This document shows, piece by piece, positions 33,357 through 42,593 of a stretch of 64,000 bases of DNA (position 1 is its first letter; each line of letters starts with the position of its first letter). The DNA comes from an uncultured bacterium (GTDB lineage: Bacteria; Cyanobacteriota; Vampirovibrionia; Gastranaerophilales; Gastranaerophilaceae). Location of the stretch: the NCBI GenBank assembly GCA_949299935.1, contig CASGCE010000032.1, forward strand, positions 50,899 through 114,898, in the 5' to 3' direction. The notes beneath the pieces are model-generated. The model did no database searches. It saw nothing but the letters and a program-made list of their open reading frames with translations, and was not told where the DNA came from. The translations under genes were made by a program, and so were the position numbers.

Positions 33357-33389
33357 ATAAGGTTCAGCTGGTTTCCAGCTGAACCTTAT
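33357..33389. terminator. 15-bp perfect hairpin between regulator and kinase genes
   Basis: A 15-bp perfect stem (33357-33371 with 33375-33389) around loop TTT, core GGTTCAGCTGG/CCAGCTGAACC. No T-run follows on either strand, so it may be an RNA processing or stabilising element that sets the response-regulator to kinase ratio rather than a clean terminator. Confidence 0.6.
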
Positions 33390-33415
33390 TAAAACCTCTT
33401 TACTTTTGTATTGTT

Positions 33416-34114
33416 TTATACAGCTAACTGAGTACGTCTTTTGTTCGCAAAACCATTATTTAACGCATACAAAACAGCCTGCGTTCTGTCGTTAACTTGA
33501 AGTTTTTGGAATATGTTGTTAACGTGTGTTTTAACTGTAGTTTCGGATATAAATAATTTTCCTGCAATCCCCTTGTAGTTATTACCCTGTGTTAACAGAT
33601 CCAGAACCTCTTCTTCGCGGGCTGTCAGGTATGAGAGAAGGTTTTCTGAGTCGGATGCTTTTGCTTCTTCTTTGAATGAGTTTTGAAAGTATTCAAAGAA
33701 CCTTGAAGAAAGTGCTGACGGGAGATAAATTTTACCTGATGCCACTTTGTCTATTGCATAAATTAGTTGCGCTGATGCCATAGTCTTTAAAATATATCCT
33801 TTCGCACCGAGCTTCATTGCACGAAAGATTAAATCAGAATCATCATATCCGCTAAGAGCTATTACTCTGGTATCAAGCCCAAGCCTTTCTATTTCTTGAA
33901 TTGCCTGTAGTCCGTCCTTTTCTGGCATATTAATGTCCATTAACACTATGTCAGGACGATATTTTTTTATAAGACTTATGCCGATGCTTGCTTTTGTTGT
34001 CGTTCCGACTACATCATAGCTGCTCTCAAGTGATATTAATTCTTTTACACCTCTTAAATGTTCGGCATTATCATCCACCAACAATACTCTTAACTTACCT
34101 CTAAACTCTCTCAT
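33416..34114 (-). CDS. NarL/FixJ-type response regulator
   Basis: 232 residues. Receiver domain: acidic pair DD (14-15), phospho-acceptor Asp60 in DIVLMDINMPEKDG, switch Ser in VIALSGYDD, conserved Lys in GAKGYILK. The LuxR-type HTH at the C terminus reads LTAREEEVLDLLTQGNNYKG and ISETTVKTHVNNIFQKL, followed by NDRTQAVLYALNNG. All residues for phosphorylation and DNA binding are intact. The histidine kinase downstream is the likely partner. Ribosome site GAGGAGAAA. Confidence 0.94.
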   Translation of the reverse strand: MREFRGKLRVLLVDDNAEHLRGVKELISLESSYDVVGTTTKASIGISLIKKYRPDIVLMDINMPEKDGLQAIQEIERLGLDTRVIALSGYDDSDLIFRAMKLGAKGYILKTMASAQLIYAIDKVASGKIYLPSALSSRFFEYFQNSFKEEAKASDSENLLSYLTAREEEVLDLLTQGNNYKGIAGKLFISETTVKTHVNNIFQKLQVNDRTQAVLYALNNGFANKRRTQLAV

Positions 34115-34156
34115 TTTATTTCTCCTCTGTTTTTATTAGCCTTAACTACACTTTAT

Positions 34157-34303
34157 ATACTAATATTTTTAGAGGGGGAAATTCATCCATGTCCTGATTG
34201 ATATTGAAGGCATGGCAGTTTGAGAAATTGGCGTACATCTTTAGATTGATAAAATGCCTCAACCATGCTCTAGACCATGATTAGCGGCATGGTTGATTTT
34301 TTT
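34157..34303 (+). ncRNA. Candidate small RNA ending in an intrinsic terminator
   Basis: The 258-base gap between the divergent response regulator and rmuC holds no ORF but ends on the plus strand in a good terminator (34260-34303). TATACT at 34156-34161 could be the -10; the -35 is weak. The RNA would be about 135 bases, with internal complementary words (CCATG...CATGG at about 34187 and 34209). Alternatively the hairpin ends antisense transcription. Start not certain. Confidence 0.4.
34260..34303 (+). terminator. Intrinsic terminator, plus strand, with no gene upstream
   Basis: CAACCATGC (34260-34268) and GCATGGTTG (34287-34295) form a perfect 9-bp stem, followed by ATTTTTTTG. Confidence 0.75.
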
Positions 34304-34324
34304 GTAAATTATTTTTTGTTACAT

Positions 34325-34353
34325 TTTTTGATGTACACCAATTGTGCTATAAT
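34325..34353 (+). promoter_or_regulatory. Promoter of rmuC
   Basis: TTTTTG (34325-34330), 17-bp spacer, TATAAT (34348-34353) with the extended -10 TGC. The rmuC start is 20 bases downstream, after AAGGAG. Confidence 0.65.
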
Positions 34354-34372
34354 TTTTGCTAAGGAGAATGTA

Positions 34373-35410
34373 ATGGAAATATTAATTTTTATAGCGGGAT
34401 TTTTATTTGGTGCGGTTTGTGTTTTTATTTTATTCAGTCTGGCACAAAAAAACAGCAGAGCTGATTTCGAAAATCTTGCAAATAAAATTTTCAAAGCAAA
34501 TTCCACGGAGCTTTCTGCACAGAATCGTGAGCGCCTAGATGAATTTTTTAAACTTTTTAAAGAACGTATCGAAGACTTTGAAAAACGTACTGAGGATAAT
34601 TTCAGGCTGGAAAAAGAAAACTTTACCATATTTGATTTGAACATAAAGAATTTTCTGGAAACGGGTAAAAAAATATCTTTAGACGCAAATGCGCTTGTAA
34701 ATGTTATGAAGTCGGATAATCGTGCTTCCGGCAAATGGGGTGAGATTGTTTTAGAAAGAGTTCTTGAAGCTTCCGGTTTAAGGAAGGATGAAGAATACAA
34801 GATTCAAGCCGGCAGTACTGACGGGCGACCTGATGCTACGGTTTATTTGCCTGACAACAGGTGTATCTATATTGATTCGAAAACTTCATTTGCTTCTTTT
34901 GAGGGTTATGTGAACTCTGATAATGAATATGAAAAAGATGTTCATTTGAAACAGTTTATCGAATCTACCAAGGCACATATTAGTGGTCTTGCAAAACGTG
35001 ATTATTCCGCGGATGAAAAGTCTCCGGATTATGTGTTAATGTTTATTCCTATTGAAAGTTGTTATTCCATGATGTTTTGTGAAAATTGTGCTCTTTGGGA
35101 TTTTGCATGGAAAAATAATGTTATGCCGGTTTCTCCGTCTACACTTCTTGCTGCTTTGAAAATTATTAATTCCTTCCATATTGTTGATCGACAAAATAAA
35201 AATGCACTTGAAATTTCCAGAATTTGTTCAAGAATGATTGATAAGTTTTCCGATTTGCTTTTGGATTTGGGTAAAATGAAAAACGCTTATAATTCTGCAA
35301 TTACAAAACTTAGCGGAAAAGACAATATTATTAATCAGCTTTATCGTATAGAAGAATTGGGTGTAAAAGGTGTAAAAAATATTCCTGAGCTACCTGATGA
35401 AATCAATTGA
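34373..35410 (+). CDS. rmuC: RmuC-family DNA recombination protein
   Basis: 345 residues from the ATG at 34373, preceded by AAGGAGAATGTA; longer frames to upstream ATGs run through the promoter. An N-terminal membrane helix (about 2-20, ILIFIAGFLFGAVCVFILF) leads into a coiled coil and then the RmuC nuclease-like core: SDNRASGKWGEIVLERVLEA, RPDATVYLPDNRCIYIDSK (the Asp-x(n)-Asp-x-Lys pattern of PD-(D/E)xK folds), YVLMFIPIE and SPSTLLAALKII. RmuC limits inverted-repeat recombination. The stop overlaps that of convergent comEC by 8 bp. Confidence 0.93.
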   Translation: MEILIFIAGFLFGAVCVFILFSLAQKNSRADFENLANKIFKANSTELSAQNRERLDEFFKLFKERIEDFEKRTEDNFRLEKENFTIFDLNIKNFLETGKKISLDANALVNVMKSDNRASGKWGEIVLERVLEASGLRKDEEYKIQAGSTDGRPDATVYLPDNRCIYIDSKTSFASFEGYVNSDNEYEKDVHLKQFIESTKAHISGLAKRDYSADEKSPDYVLMFIPIESCYSMMFCENCALWDFAWKNNVMPVSPSTLLAALKIINSFHIVDRQNKNALEISRICSRMIDKFSDLLLDLGKMKNAYNSAITKLSGKDNIINQLYRIEELGVKGVKNIPELPDEIN

Positions 35411-37793
35411 TTGGTTTCAATCTTTCGATATGCTGATACTTTTTATTGGCACGATTATATGTATTTATGTCATAGTGGTTATAGTCTGCTGATATTTTAA
35501 TTGAATTGTTAATGTCAGTTCTGTATATTTTTGTGTGCCGTAATGTGTCAATTGTTGTCCTGTCAGGGTGTCCGAAGTTGTTCGGACCTGTCGAAATTAT
35601 TGCAACTTCACAACCAAGAGAATCAAGCATTTTTTTGTTTACTACGTTTTTACCGCCGTGATGTCCAACTTTTATAATCTCAATTTTATCAGGTAAGTCT
35701 TTTTTAATTTTTTCATATGCCGTAATACCGGCATCCCCCATAAAAAGAGTATCAAAATCTTTGTAACTTAAGAGTGTTATTATAGAATTTTCGTTATCAT
35801 TGTCTTGTATATTTGCGATAAAAGTTTTTATTTCCAATGAAGGTTCTTTATATATGGATTGATTATTTTGTACCAGAACAGTTTTTATTTTAGCTTCTTC
35901 TATCGCTTTGAAAATATTAATTACTGTGTAGGAATTTTGATTTAGAGAATTTACGTAAATATTTTTTATATTTAATTCTTTTATAAGATCAACTGCCCCT
36001 CCCGAATGATCAAGATCAAAGTGAGTTAATATCATTCCTTCAATATTTTTTATGCCGCGATCTTTTAAATATTTTGCAATTATGAGTTTTGCGCTGGAGG
36101 ATGAGCTTTTGTAGCTCATTTTTGCAGTATCAATTATAAAATACTTATTCTTGGGTGTCTTAATAAGGAATGCGTCAGCATTTCCTACATCAAATGTAAT
36201 TATTTCAAGATTTTGATTTGGTATGTTTATTGTCGTAATCAGGAGAATTATTGATGTTATTATGACAGTTTTAAAAAGTTTTTTATCAAAGCCTTTTTCT
36301 ATAATAATTGTAAGCATTAGTATTATTGCATAAAAAATAAGGATTTGAATAATACTTGGGTGTGTAGTCTGTAAAATAGCTTTGGGTAGTCCTGAAAAAT
36401 AATTTGAAAGAATTACTATAATATCCAGTGCGTAATTTAAAATGCTGTCAAATGCAATGCATACAAAATCAGCAATTGGTTGTATTGTTGCCAATATGGA
36501 ACTGATGAATCCGCCAAAACTTATTACACTTAAAAACGGTACGGTAATTATATTAGCTAGAATTGAGTAAGTGCTGAAGGTATTAAAATAAAACATTTGT
36601 ATGGGTGCGACCCAAATTTGTGCCACAATTGGTATTAAAATAGCACCTTTAATCCATTCGGGAAGCTTAATATTTTTACATTTGTCAAAAATAACCATTC
36701 CTGTTGTTAAAAGTCCGAAAGTTACGATGAAAGAAAGCTGAAAACCTACATCATTTATATATGCCGGATTATAGACCAACATTAAAAATGCAACAAACGA
36801 TAATAAAGATACGCTGTGCGTATCGCGGTCAATTAATTTTCCCATTTGGATAAATAAAAGCATTAATGCCGCCCTTAAAACGGAAGCGCCAAGCCCGGTC
36901 ATTAAGGTATACAGAATAACCATAATCATTCCGCCGGTTACATTCAGCTTGTACGGTACACGAAAAAATCGCATTATGAAAAACCAAAAACCGAATATAA
37001 ATGCAACATTCATACCTGATGCCGCAAGAATGTGCAATAATCCTGAATTTATGAAGTTTGTTTTTATATAATCCGGCGGAGCAACAGCATCATCTCCAAA
37101 AACCACTCCGCCAAGTATTTCCAGATTGGGTGATTTTAAGTATTTTGCATGGTTTTTTAAAATCCCGTTTCTCACTTCGTTTAGGTATTTTAAAAATTTC
37201 CATTTTGATGAAATATGTGTATTGATTTTTTGGCAATCTTGAGTATAAGCATATACTGTGGTAAAAGTATTAAAATTTCGCAGATATCTTCCGTAATCGA
37301 ATTGTGAAGGATTTGTAGCTTTAAAGGGACGTCTTATTTTGCCTTCAATTACAAGATTATCTCCGATGCTAAAATCTGTTTTAGCATTATCACCATACAA
37401 AGTTACATAACTTTTGGCTTTAAGTTGATTGCTACCTGCTTGATAAACATCAAAGAAAAAACTTGTTTTGCTACCAGTTTTACTTGGTATTGATACTATT
37501 TGACCTGTGATTTTTGTGTCAAGCGGTGCAATATTGAACAGTTCGTCGCTTGTATGGGTTCTAAAGTAAGGATTAAAAAATCCGCAGTAAAAAATTATTA
37601 TCCAAAAAATTACGTATTTCGTTGATAACTTCCTTTGTAAAATTAACAATATTCCGGATATTGTTAAAATTGCGGCTACGACTATTTCACAATTGTTAAA
37701 ATATGACAGTATACCTGCCATAAAAACAATGGATGTTATAAACATTACAGCATTTTTACTCTGTAATTTTGAATTTATATATTCTCTAATCAT
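35403..37793 (-). CDS. comEC: ComEC/Rec2-type DNA uptake channel
   Basis: 796 residues. An N-terminal soluble segment with an OB-like fold (GQIVSIPSKTGSKTSFFFDV, about 92-200) is set between membrane helices; the competence domain (about 215-490) has LHILAASGMNVAFIFGFWFF and GLGASVLRAALMLLF, the family signatures; the C-terminal metallo-beta-lactamase domain (about 515-780) has THFDLDHSGGAVDL and VGHHGGKNVV, with its metal ligands. It moves single-stranded DNA across the inner membrane and may trim it. Full length and unbroken, so natural transformation is plausible. It is downstream of the GH10-like gene, 27 bases apart. Confidence 0.95.
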   Translation of the reverse strand: MIREYINSKLQSKNAVMFITSIVFMAGILSYFNNCEIVVAAILTISGILLILQRKLSTKYVIFWIIIFYCGFFNPYFRTHTSDELFNIAPLDTKITGQIVSIPSKTGSKTSFFFDVYQAGSNQLKAKSYVTLYGDNAKTDFSIGDNLVIEGKIRRPFKATNPSQFDYGRYLRNFNTFTTVYAYTQDCQKINTHISSKWKFLKYLNEVRNGILKNHAKYLKSPNLEILGGVVFGDDAVAPPDYIKTNFINSGLLHILAASGMNVAFIFGFWFFIMRFFRVPYKLNVTGGMIMVILYTLMTGLGASVLRAALMLLFIQMGKLIDRDTHSVSLLSFVAFLMLVYNPAYINDVGFQLSFIVTFGLLTTGMVIFDKCKNIKLPEWIKGAILIPIVAQIWVAPIQMFYFNTFSTYSILANIITVPFLSVISFGGFISSILATIQPIADFVCIAFDSILNYALDIIVILSNYFSGLPKAILQTTHPSIIQILIFYAIILMLTIIIEKGFDKKLFKTVIITSIILLITTINIPNQNLEIITFDVGNADAFLIKTPKNKYFIIDTAKMSYKSSSSSAKLIIAKYLKDRGIKNIEGMILTHFDLDHSGGAVDLIKELNIKNIYVNSLNQNSYTVINIFKAIEEAKIKTVLVQNNQSIYKEPSLEIKTFIANIQDNDNENSIITLLSYKDFDTLFMGDAGITAYEKIKKDLPDKIEIIKVGHHGGKNVVNKKMLDSLGCEVAIISTGPNNFGHPDRTTIDTLRHTKIYRTDINNSIKISADYNHYDINTYNRANKKYQHIERLKPIN

Positions 37794-37820
37794 TCCAACA
37801 AGTCAATTATAGCATAGAAA

Positions 37821-39638
37821 TTATTTCTTTTTGCGGAAGAAAGAGAACCATTTTTTTTCTTTTGATTGTTTTGTTTGGGGTTGTTTCACCTGCTTGAAGG
37901 CACCTTCGGAGAGTGTTTTTGCATAATCATCCTTTGTGTGTGCATAATCAAAAAGTATCACGCCATCAGCTTTAAGTTTTCTTGTTTCATGAATTTGTCT
38001 TATCAAATCCTCATTAGTTCCTCCCATAAAGGTTACAAAAATACCAGCATAAATTTTGGTTTTGCCGCTTTTAATTTTAATTATATTACTCATCATTGAA
38101 GAAACCATTTTGGGATCGTAGGTCAAAAATAAAGGTGTAAAACCATCTACAAAGTCACGTTTGGACCAGGTTCTCCAGTCTTGTTGTTTCGTATTAAGAG
38201 CATGTTCAATATCAGGAAAGATTACAGTGCTAATTTGCACGCAATTTTGTCTTGCCAAGGTCCCCACTTTTGCGACAAAATTGGTTATTTTTTCTCTGCG
38301 ATAATTGTCCCATTCTTTCCATAAATCGTCACTGCATTTTAAATCTACTGGATCTGTTTTATACATATCACTAAAATCTTTTCTGGCAAATTCTGTATAA
38401 CCCCAGCTTCCGCTTTCATATTTTGAAATAGCTTGAGGGTATCTTATATAGTCAAGGTTGATTCCGTCGGGGGTATATACAGTTATTATTTCGTTCAAAA
38501 GCTTTAGTAAAAAATCCTGAACTGCCGGATTCGCGGGGTCTAAAAAATATCCGTTGTGTTCAGATTTCGAGCTTGTAGGTGTATTTGTAAGATAATCGGA
38601 TTTGATTTTATTGCCCCATTCAGGATGGACAGCTAAAATACTTTTTGGGTTATTAGAAGGTGGCAGGTTGCCTACGTAAAATGATTGGAACCAGATGTGA
38701 ATTTTAATATCTCTTTTATGCGCTTCTCTTACCCAAATTTTTAGCGGATCAATTGTGCTGAATTGCTCATTTTGAGTAATAAAACCATATTCCTTCATTG
38801 TTTGGCTGGGAAAAATTGTTTTGCCGTGATAAAAAGTTTCCAGAAAAACATTATCTATTCCTATAGCTTTCATTTTATTGAGTGTAGAAATTATTTGTGA
38901 TTCGGTTGTTTCTGTGGGTCTTATCCATACCCCTTTTAATTCTTCGGGCATGTATGGTAAAACTGATATTATTGCTTCATTTGCCTCTTTAACGGCAAGT
39001 TTTGAATATTTTTTCAGGTGTTCCTGATTTTCAATGTCTTTTTTAGCTTTTTTTAGACAATTTTGCGCATCTTTTATATGATTATCCGGAGTCTTTATAT
39101 CGTAATTAGAAATTTTACCCTTATAGTAATCCATCATATTCTTAGCTTCATTGATTTTGTTTTCGGCTTCAAACATGTAACTTTCAGAAGTGGTATAGGC
39201 GTTTAGTATATTTTTTTCTTTATCAATATATATTTTTGTTCCGGTCGTAACATTTTTATTTATCCAATTTTTAGCCGTGCCGTGTCCGCTTATTACAATT
39301 CCGTCAGGCGGAATAAATGAATTCGCTCCGCTGATCATTGTCACGGTATTTTTTTGAACGATTGCTTCTGTTCCGTATTCATTTGTGTTTGTTCGATCTC
39401 CAAACTTACAGGTATATATTACAAGTTGGTTTGTTCCCCTGCCGCCCGGGAAAATGCTTCCCGTAGGATTGTTTGTTAATGTCGGGTCTATTACGCTTAT
39501 CGGGTATGTTGAACTTGAAAAAATAACCTCATTTCGCGAAAATTTTACTGGATTATAAATTTCATCAGCGGCATAAACTTTTGATGTTGCTATTAAAATT
39601 AAAATTGGAATTATAATTGCAATTTTTTGAGTTTTCAT
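37821..39638 (-). CDS. Exported glycosyl hydrolase-like 10 protein
   Basis: 605 residues. A signal peptide (MKTQKIAIIIPILILIATSKVYA) is followed by a beta-rich domain (about 25-150, similar to the C-terminal part of phosphodiester glycosidases: MISGANSFIPPDGIVISGHG), a helical linker (about 160-230), and a GH10-like TIM barrel: GVWIRPTETTESQI, NVFLETFYHGKTIFPS, IKIHIWFQSFYVG, GINLDYIRYP (Asp-x-Arg of the GHL10 family) and ADGVILFDYA. A basic tail ends the protein. Such proteins are periplasmic or surface enzymes, sometimes of peptidoglycan. Substrate unknown. It forms a leftward group with two exported small proteins and comEC. Confidence 0.82.
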   Translation of the reverse strand: MKTQKIAIIIPILILIATSKVYAADEIYNPVKFSRNEVIFSSSTYPISVIDPTLTNNPTGSIFPGGRGTNQLVIYTCKFGDRTNTNEYGTEAIVQKNTVTMISGANSFIPPDGIVISGHGTAKNWINKNVTTGTKIYIDKEKNILNAYTTSESYMFEAENKINEAKNMMDYYKGKISNYDIKTPDNHIKDAQNCLKKAKKDIENQEHLKKYSKLAVKEANEAIISVLPYMPEELKGVWIRPTETTESQIISTLNKMKAIGIDNVFLETFYHGKTIFPSQTMKEYGFITQNEQFSTIDPLKIWVREAHKRDIKIHIWFQSFYVGNLPPSNNPKSILAVHPEWGNKIKSDYLTNTPTSSKSEHNGYFLDPANPAVQDFLLKLLNEIITVYTPDGINLDYIRYPQAISKYESGSWGYTEFARKDFSDMYKTDPVDLKCSDDLWKEWDNYRREKITNFVAKVGTLARQNCVQISTVIFPDIEHALNTKQQDWRTWSKRDFVDGFTPLFLTYDPKMVSSMMSNIIKIKSGKTKIYAGIFVTFMGGTNEDLIRQIHETRKLKADGVILFDYAHTKDDYAKTLSEGAFKQVKQPQTKQSKEKKWFSFFRKKK

Positions 39639-39643
39639 CTATG

Positions 39644-40282
39644 TTACCTGTCAGAATTCTTGTAATAGCCGGAGTTGTAGTAATTTAATGACTCTATCTG
39701 TAAAGTTTTATCCTTCAAACTTGTATTTGTAGGGTTCATTGCAAAAGCTTTTTCATAATAATACTTTGCCTTTAAAAGATCGGCAAATTTTTCATATATT
39801 GTAGCAATTTTGATGTTTAAATCATAATATTCGCTGTATCCGTTATCGTAGGCACGTCTGAAGTATCTTAACGCTCTTTTGTAATCGTTTCTCTTATAAT
39901 AAAAATCACCCAGATAATAGTTCAAATAGGGGTCTTTCTTGTTTATGTCATAGCATATACTGAAATATTCTTTTGCAAATTTATCCAGTTTTTTTTCATC
40001 ATAGGTTCTTGCCAGTTGTACCATAGGATAAATTTCAACGGGGTAAATCTTTGTTACTATGTAATATTTCCCCATTGCGGTACCCAAACAGTTAACGTCT
40101 TTTGTTGTTTCATACTGCTTGAAGAATGCATCTGCTTCTTGAAGAATTTTTTGACCGTCCAAGACTGAGTAATCCATTAAATTGTCTTCGTACTTTACCG
40201 AACCTTTTTCAACCGAAAAACAGGGAAGTACGAAGATTATTAAGCATATAAATAAGCATAATATTTTTTTACAAATCTTCAT
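39644..40282 (-). CDS. Exported TPR protein
   Basis: 212 residues. A signal peptide (KKILCLFICLIIFVLPCFSV) precedes three to four tetratricopeptide repeats: PMVQLARTYDEKKLDKFAKE, YLNYYLGDFYYKRNDYKRAL, NIKIATIYEKFADLLKAKYY. A Tyr-rich tail YYNSGYYKN follows. It probably acts as an adaptor in the cell envelope. Its start overlaps the end of the upstream small exported gene by 14 bases, and it ends 5 bases before the GH10-like start, so the three are co-transcribed. Confidence 0.82.
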   Translation of the reverse strand: MKICKKILCLFICLIIFVLPCFSVEKGSVKYEDNLMDYSVLDGQKILQEADAFFKQYETTKDVNCLGTAMGKYYIVTKIYPVEIYPMVQLARTYDEKKLDKFAKEYFSICYDINKKDPYLNYYLGDFYYKRNDYKRALRYFRRAYDNGYSEYYDLNIKIATIYEKFADLLKAKYYYEKAFAMNPTNTSLKDKTLQIESLNYYNSGYYKNSDR

Positions 40283-40592
40283 AGCTGGGTGATGGTTTCA
40301 CTTGATGATGCATAAACTTTCCGTCATCTAGTGCAGGATCCAAGTAGATAAAAAAGTTTTTTATCCACCTAACAAGTTTAGGATCATTTGCGTTCTTTGC
40401 TTCATCCGTTGTAATATATTTTTCCCCATTAACACCAGCCTTCGAGGTTTGGACAATATCTATTATAGTCTTGGAATGTCCGTGATTATACAAGTAATCA
40501 GGTGATGTAACTTCTTCCGGGGTTACTTCGGCAAAGGACGGACCAAACCCTATTGCAAAAATTAAAGCTGTTAGTAAAAATTTGATTCTCAT
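40269..40592 (-). CDS. Small exported protein of unknown function
   Basis: 107 residues from the ATG at 40592 (GAGG at 7 bases). Signal peptide about 1-21 (MRIKFLLTALIFAIGFGPSFA). The mature part has TSPDYLYNHGHSKTIIDIVQ, DEAKNANDPKLVRWIKNFFI and DDGKFMHHQVKP. I do not recognise it. First gene of the operon leading to the TPR protein, the GH10-like protein and perhaps comEC. A clear promoter lies upstream. Confidence 0.7.
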   Translation of the reverse strand: MRIKFLLTALIFAIGFGPSFAEVTPEEVTSPDYLYNHGHSKTIIDIVQTSKAGVNGEKYITTDEAKNANDPKLVRWIKNFFIYLDPALDDGKFMHHQVKPSPSYEDL

Positions 40593-40608
40593 ATATACCT
40601 CATGTAAC

Positions 40609-40637
40609 ATTATATTCGTTTGTTGTATCTAATTCAA
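40609..40637 (-). promoter_or_regulatory. Sigma70 promoter of the exported-protein operon
   Basis: Minus strand: TTGAAT (40637-40632), 17-bp spacer, TATAAT (40614-40609), 16 bases before the start codon at 40592. Confidence 0.75.
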
Positions 40638-40668
40638 ATATATTATATTTTTGTTACATTTTCCTGTA

Positions 40669-41724
40669 TTATTTGTATGATTTTGTTATAATTTCTTCCA
40701 ATTTTTCTAAAAGTTTATTTTCGGGGACTTTTGCCACTATTTCGCCTCTTTTAAACACGTAGCCTTCATTTATTCCCCCTGCAATGCCAAAGTCTGCATT
40801 TTTTGCTTCCCCCGGACCGTTAACTGCACAACCCATTGTTGCTATTGTTATATTTTTGTCTAAATTCTTAAATCTCTCTTCAACACGTTTTGCAAGGTCT
40901 ATTAAATCAATTTGTGTTCGTCCGCAAGTTGGACATGATATGAAATTAACTCCGCCTCGTCTTAGGTCCAAGCTTTTTAAGATGTCAAGACCTGCGCTTA
41001 CTTCTTCCAGCGGATTTTCTGTTAATGAAACTCGTATAGTATCACCAATCCCTTCTGAAAGCAGTATTCCGATTCCCACGGAAGATTTTATTAATCCTTT
41101 TTTTAAAGTACCAGCTTCTGTTATACCCAGGTGCAATGGATAATCAATTTTTGAAGCGATTAAACGATATGCTTCTATTGTGGTCAAAACGTCTGACGAT
41201 TTCAATGAAACCTTTATTAAATCAAAATCTAAATCCTCAAGAATTTTTATATGTTTTAAGGCACTTTTCACCATTTTTTCCGCAAGTGAGATATTTTCGC
41301 TAATAAATTCTTTTTCAAGTGAACCTGAGTTAACGCCTATTCTGATAGGAATTTTTTGTTGTTTTGCGAGTTTGACGACTTTTTCTATATTTTCGCGTTT
41401 GCCGATATTTCCGGGATTTAATCTAAGGGCGTTTATACCGTTATTTATACATTGAATTGCCAGTCGATAGTCAAAGTGTATATCTGCAACCAAAGGCACA
41501 GGTGAATATCTCGCAATTTCTTTGATTGCATCAGCTGCATCTTTATTTAATACTGCTAATCTTACAATTTCGCAGCCATGATCTGTAAGTTCTTTAATTT
41601 GTTCAATTGTTGCTTTTGCATCACGTGTATCTGTATTACACATTGATTGTACGCTTATTTGAGCGTCACCGCCTATTTTCACATTTCCTATACTGATTTG
41701 TTTTGATTGTCGTCGTTTTATCAT
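40669..41724 (-). CDS. ispG: 4-hydroxy-3-methylbut-2-enyl diphosphate synthase
   Basis: 351 residues, the short bacterial form. TIM barrel: VSVQSMCNTDTRDAKATIEQ, VPLVADIHFDYRLAI, ALRLNPGNIG, IPIRIGVNSGSLEK, LHLGITEAGT. The [4Fe-4S] ligands are in FISCPTCGRTQ (two Cys) and MGCAVNGPGEA (third Cys), and the closing Glu in the same region is kept. It converts MEcPP to HMBPP in the non-mevalonate isoprenoid pathway. Single gene, divergent from the phosphoesterase. No clear ribosome site precedes ATG. Confidence 0.97.
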   Translation of the reverse strand: MIKRRQSKQISIGNVKIGGDAQISVQSMCNTDTRDAKATIEQIKELTDHGCEIVRLAVLNKDAADAIKEIARYSPVPLVADIHFDYRLAIQCINNGINALRLNPGNIGKRENIEKVVKLAKQQKIPIRIGVNSGSLEKEFISENISLAEKMVKSALKHIKILEDLDFDLIKVSLKSSDVLTTIEAYRLIASKIDYPLHLGITEAGTLKKGLIKSSVGIGILLSEGIGDTIRVSLTENPLEEVSAGLDILKSLDLRRGGVNFISCPTCGRTQIDLIDLAKRVEERFKNLDKNITIATMGCAVNGPGEAKNADFGIAGGINEGYVFKRGEIVAKVPENKLLEKLEEIITKSYK

Positions 41725-41801
41725 GACTACATTTTATTACAAATAAAACTGTTAATAAAATATTTATTTATGTTATACTAAACACATAAAAGGAGAAATT
41801 T

Positions 41802-42533
41802 ATGAGAGTTGCCGTTATTTCTGATATACATGCTAATTTGATTGCACTGCAAGAGGTCTTAAAAGATATTGAAAATGAAAAATGTGAGCATGTCATTTGT
41901 CTTGGAGATTTGGTTCTTGCAGGTCCTCAGCCAATAAGTATAATGGATTTTATAAGCAAACAAGATTGGACTATTATTCAAGGTAACACTGACAGGTTGA
42001 TAGCAGAATACAGTCAGGAAACAGTCGAAAAATTGAAAGAAATTTATCCGGTAATGGCAAATGCTTTGGTTGATGATATGAATTACATGACTGAAGATAT
42101 CAGAAATTTTTTAAAGGAATTACCTCCTCAATTGGAAATGGAAATTGAAGGTGTAAAGGTTCTTTTTGTGCACGGTTCACCGCGGGCAAACAATGAAAAT
42201 ATTTTACCAAACAGACCTTTAAAGGAGATAGAAGAAATTCTCTCAGGTGTTGATGCAGATTTGATTTTATGCGGTCACACTCATATTCCATGCGGTTATC
42301 AAACATCAAATAAACAAACCGTAGTTAATGTAGGTAGTGTGGGACGCCCTATGACTTCTGCACCTTTGGCTTGTTATGCGGTTATTGATTTTGAAAACGG
42401 AATATTTAATATTAAACATAAATTTGTAGACTATGATAGAGAAAAAGCTGCTGATCAGGTTTGTATAAGAAGTTTCGAGGGTGCTGATAAGTTGGCTGAA
42501 TTACTTATCAATCCTGTTGTACGGCACGTATAG
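41802..42533 (+). CDS. Metallophosphoesterase (YfcE/MJ0936-like)
   Basis: 243 residues. Dinuclear metal motifs: AVISDIHANLIAL (Asp, His), CLGDLVLAGP (Asp), IIQGNTDRL (Asn; Asp-Arg replaces the usual His-Asp), LFVHGSPRA (His) and LCGHTHIP (His-x-His), then VNVGSVGRPM. This is the family of small phosphodiesterases that act on cyclic or phosphodiester substrates. Promoter TATACT and ribosome site AAGGAGAAA are clear. It may be co-transcribed with the heptose kinase 60 bases downstream, though a second -10 (TATAGT) lies between. Confidence 0.87.
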   Translation: MRVAVISDIHANLIALQEVLKDIENEKCEHVICLGDLVLAGPQPISIMDFISKQDWTIIQGNTDRLIAEYSQETVEKLKEIYPVMANALVDDMNYMTEDIRNFLKELPPQLEMEIEGVKVLFVHGSPRANNENILPNRPLKEIEEILSGVDADLILCGHTHIPCGYQTSNKQTVVNVGSVGRPMTSAPLACYAVIDFENGIFNIKHKFVDYDREKAADQVCIRSFEGADKLAELLINPVVRHV

Positions 42534-42593
42534 TTGTAATTTTATTTTTGTGGTATAGTTTTTGTACGAGGATTTTTTTAGAAAGCAGTTTTT

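Noticed and set aside
34309..34800. Open minus-strand frame of 163 codons
   Set aside because: Antisense to rmuC, whose domain motifs are unmistakable.
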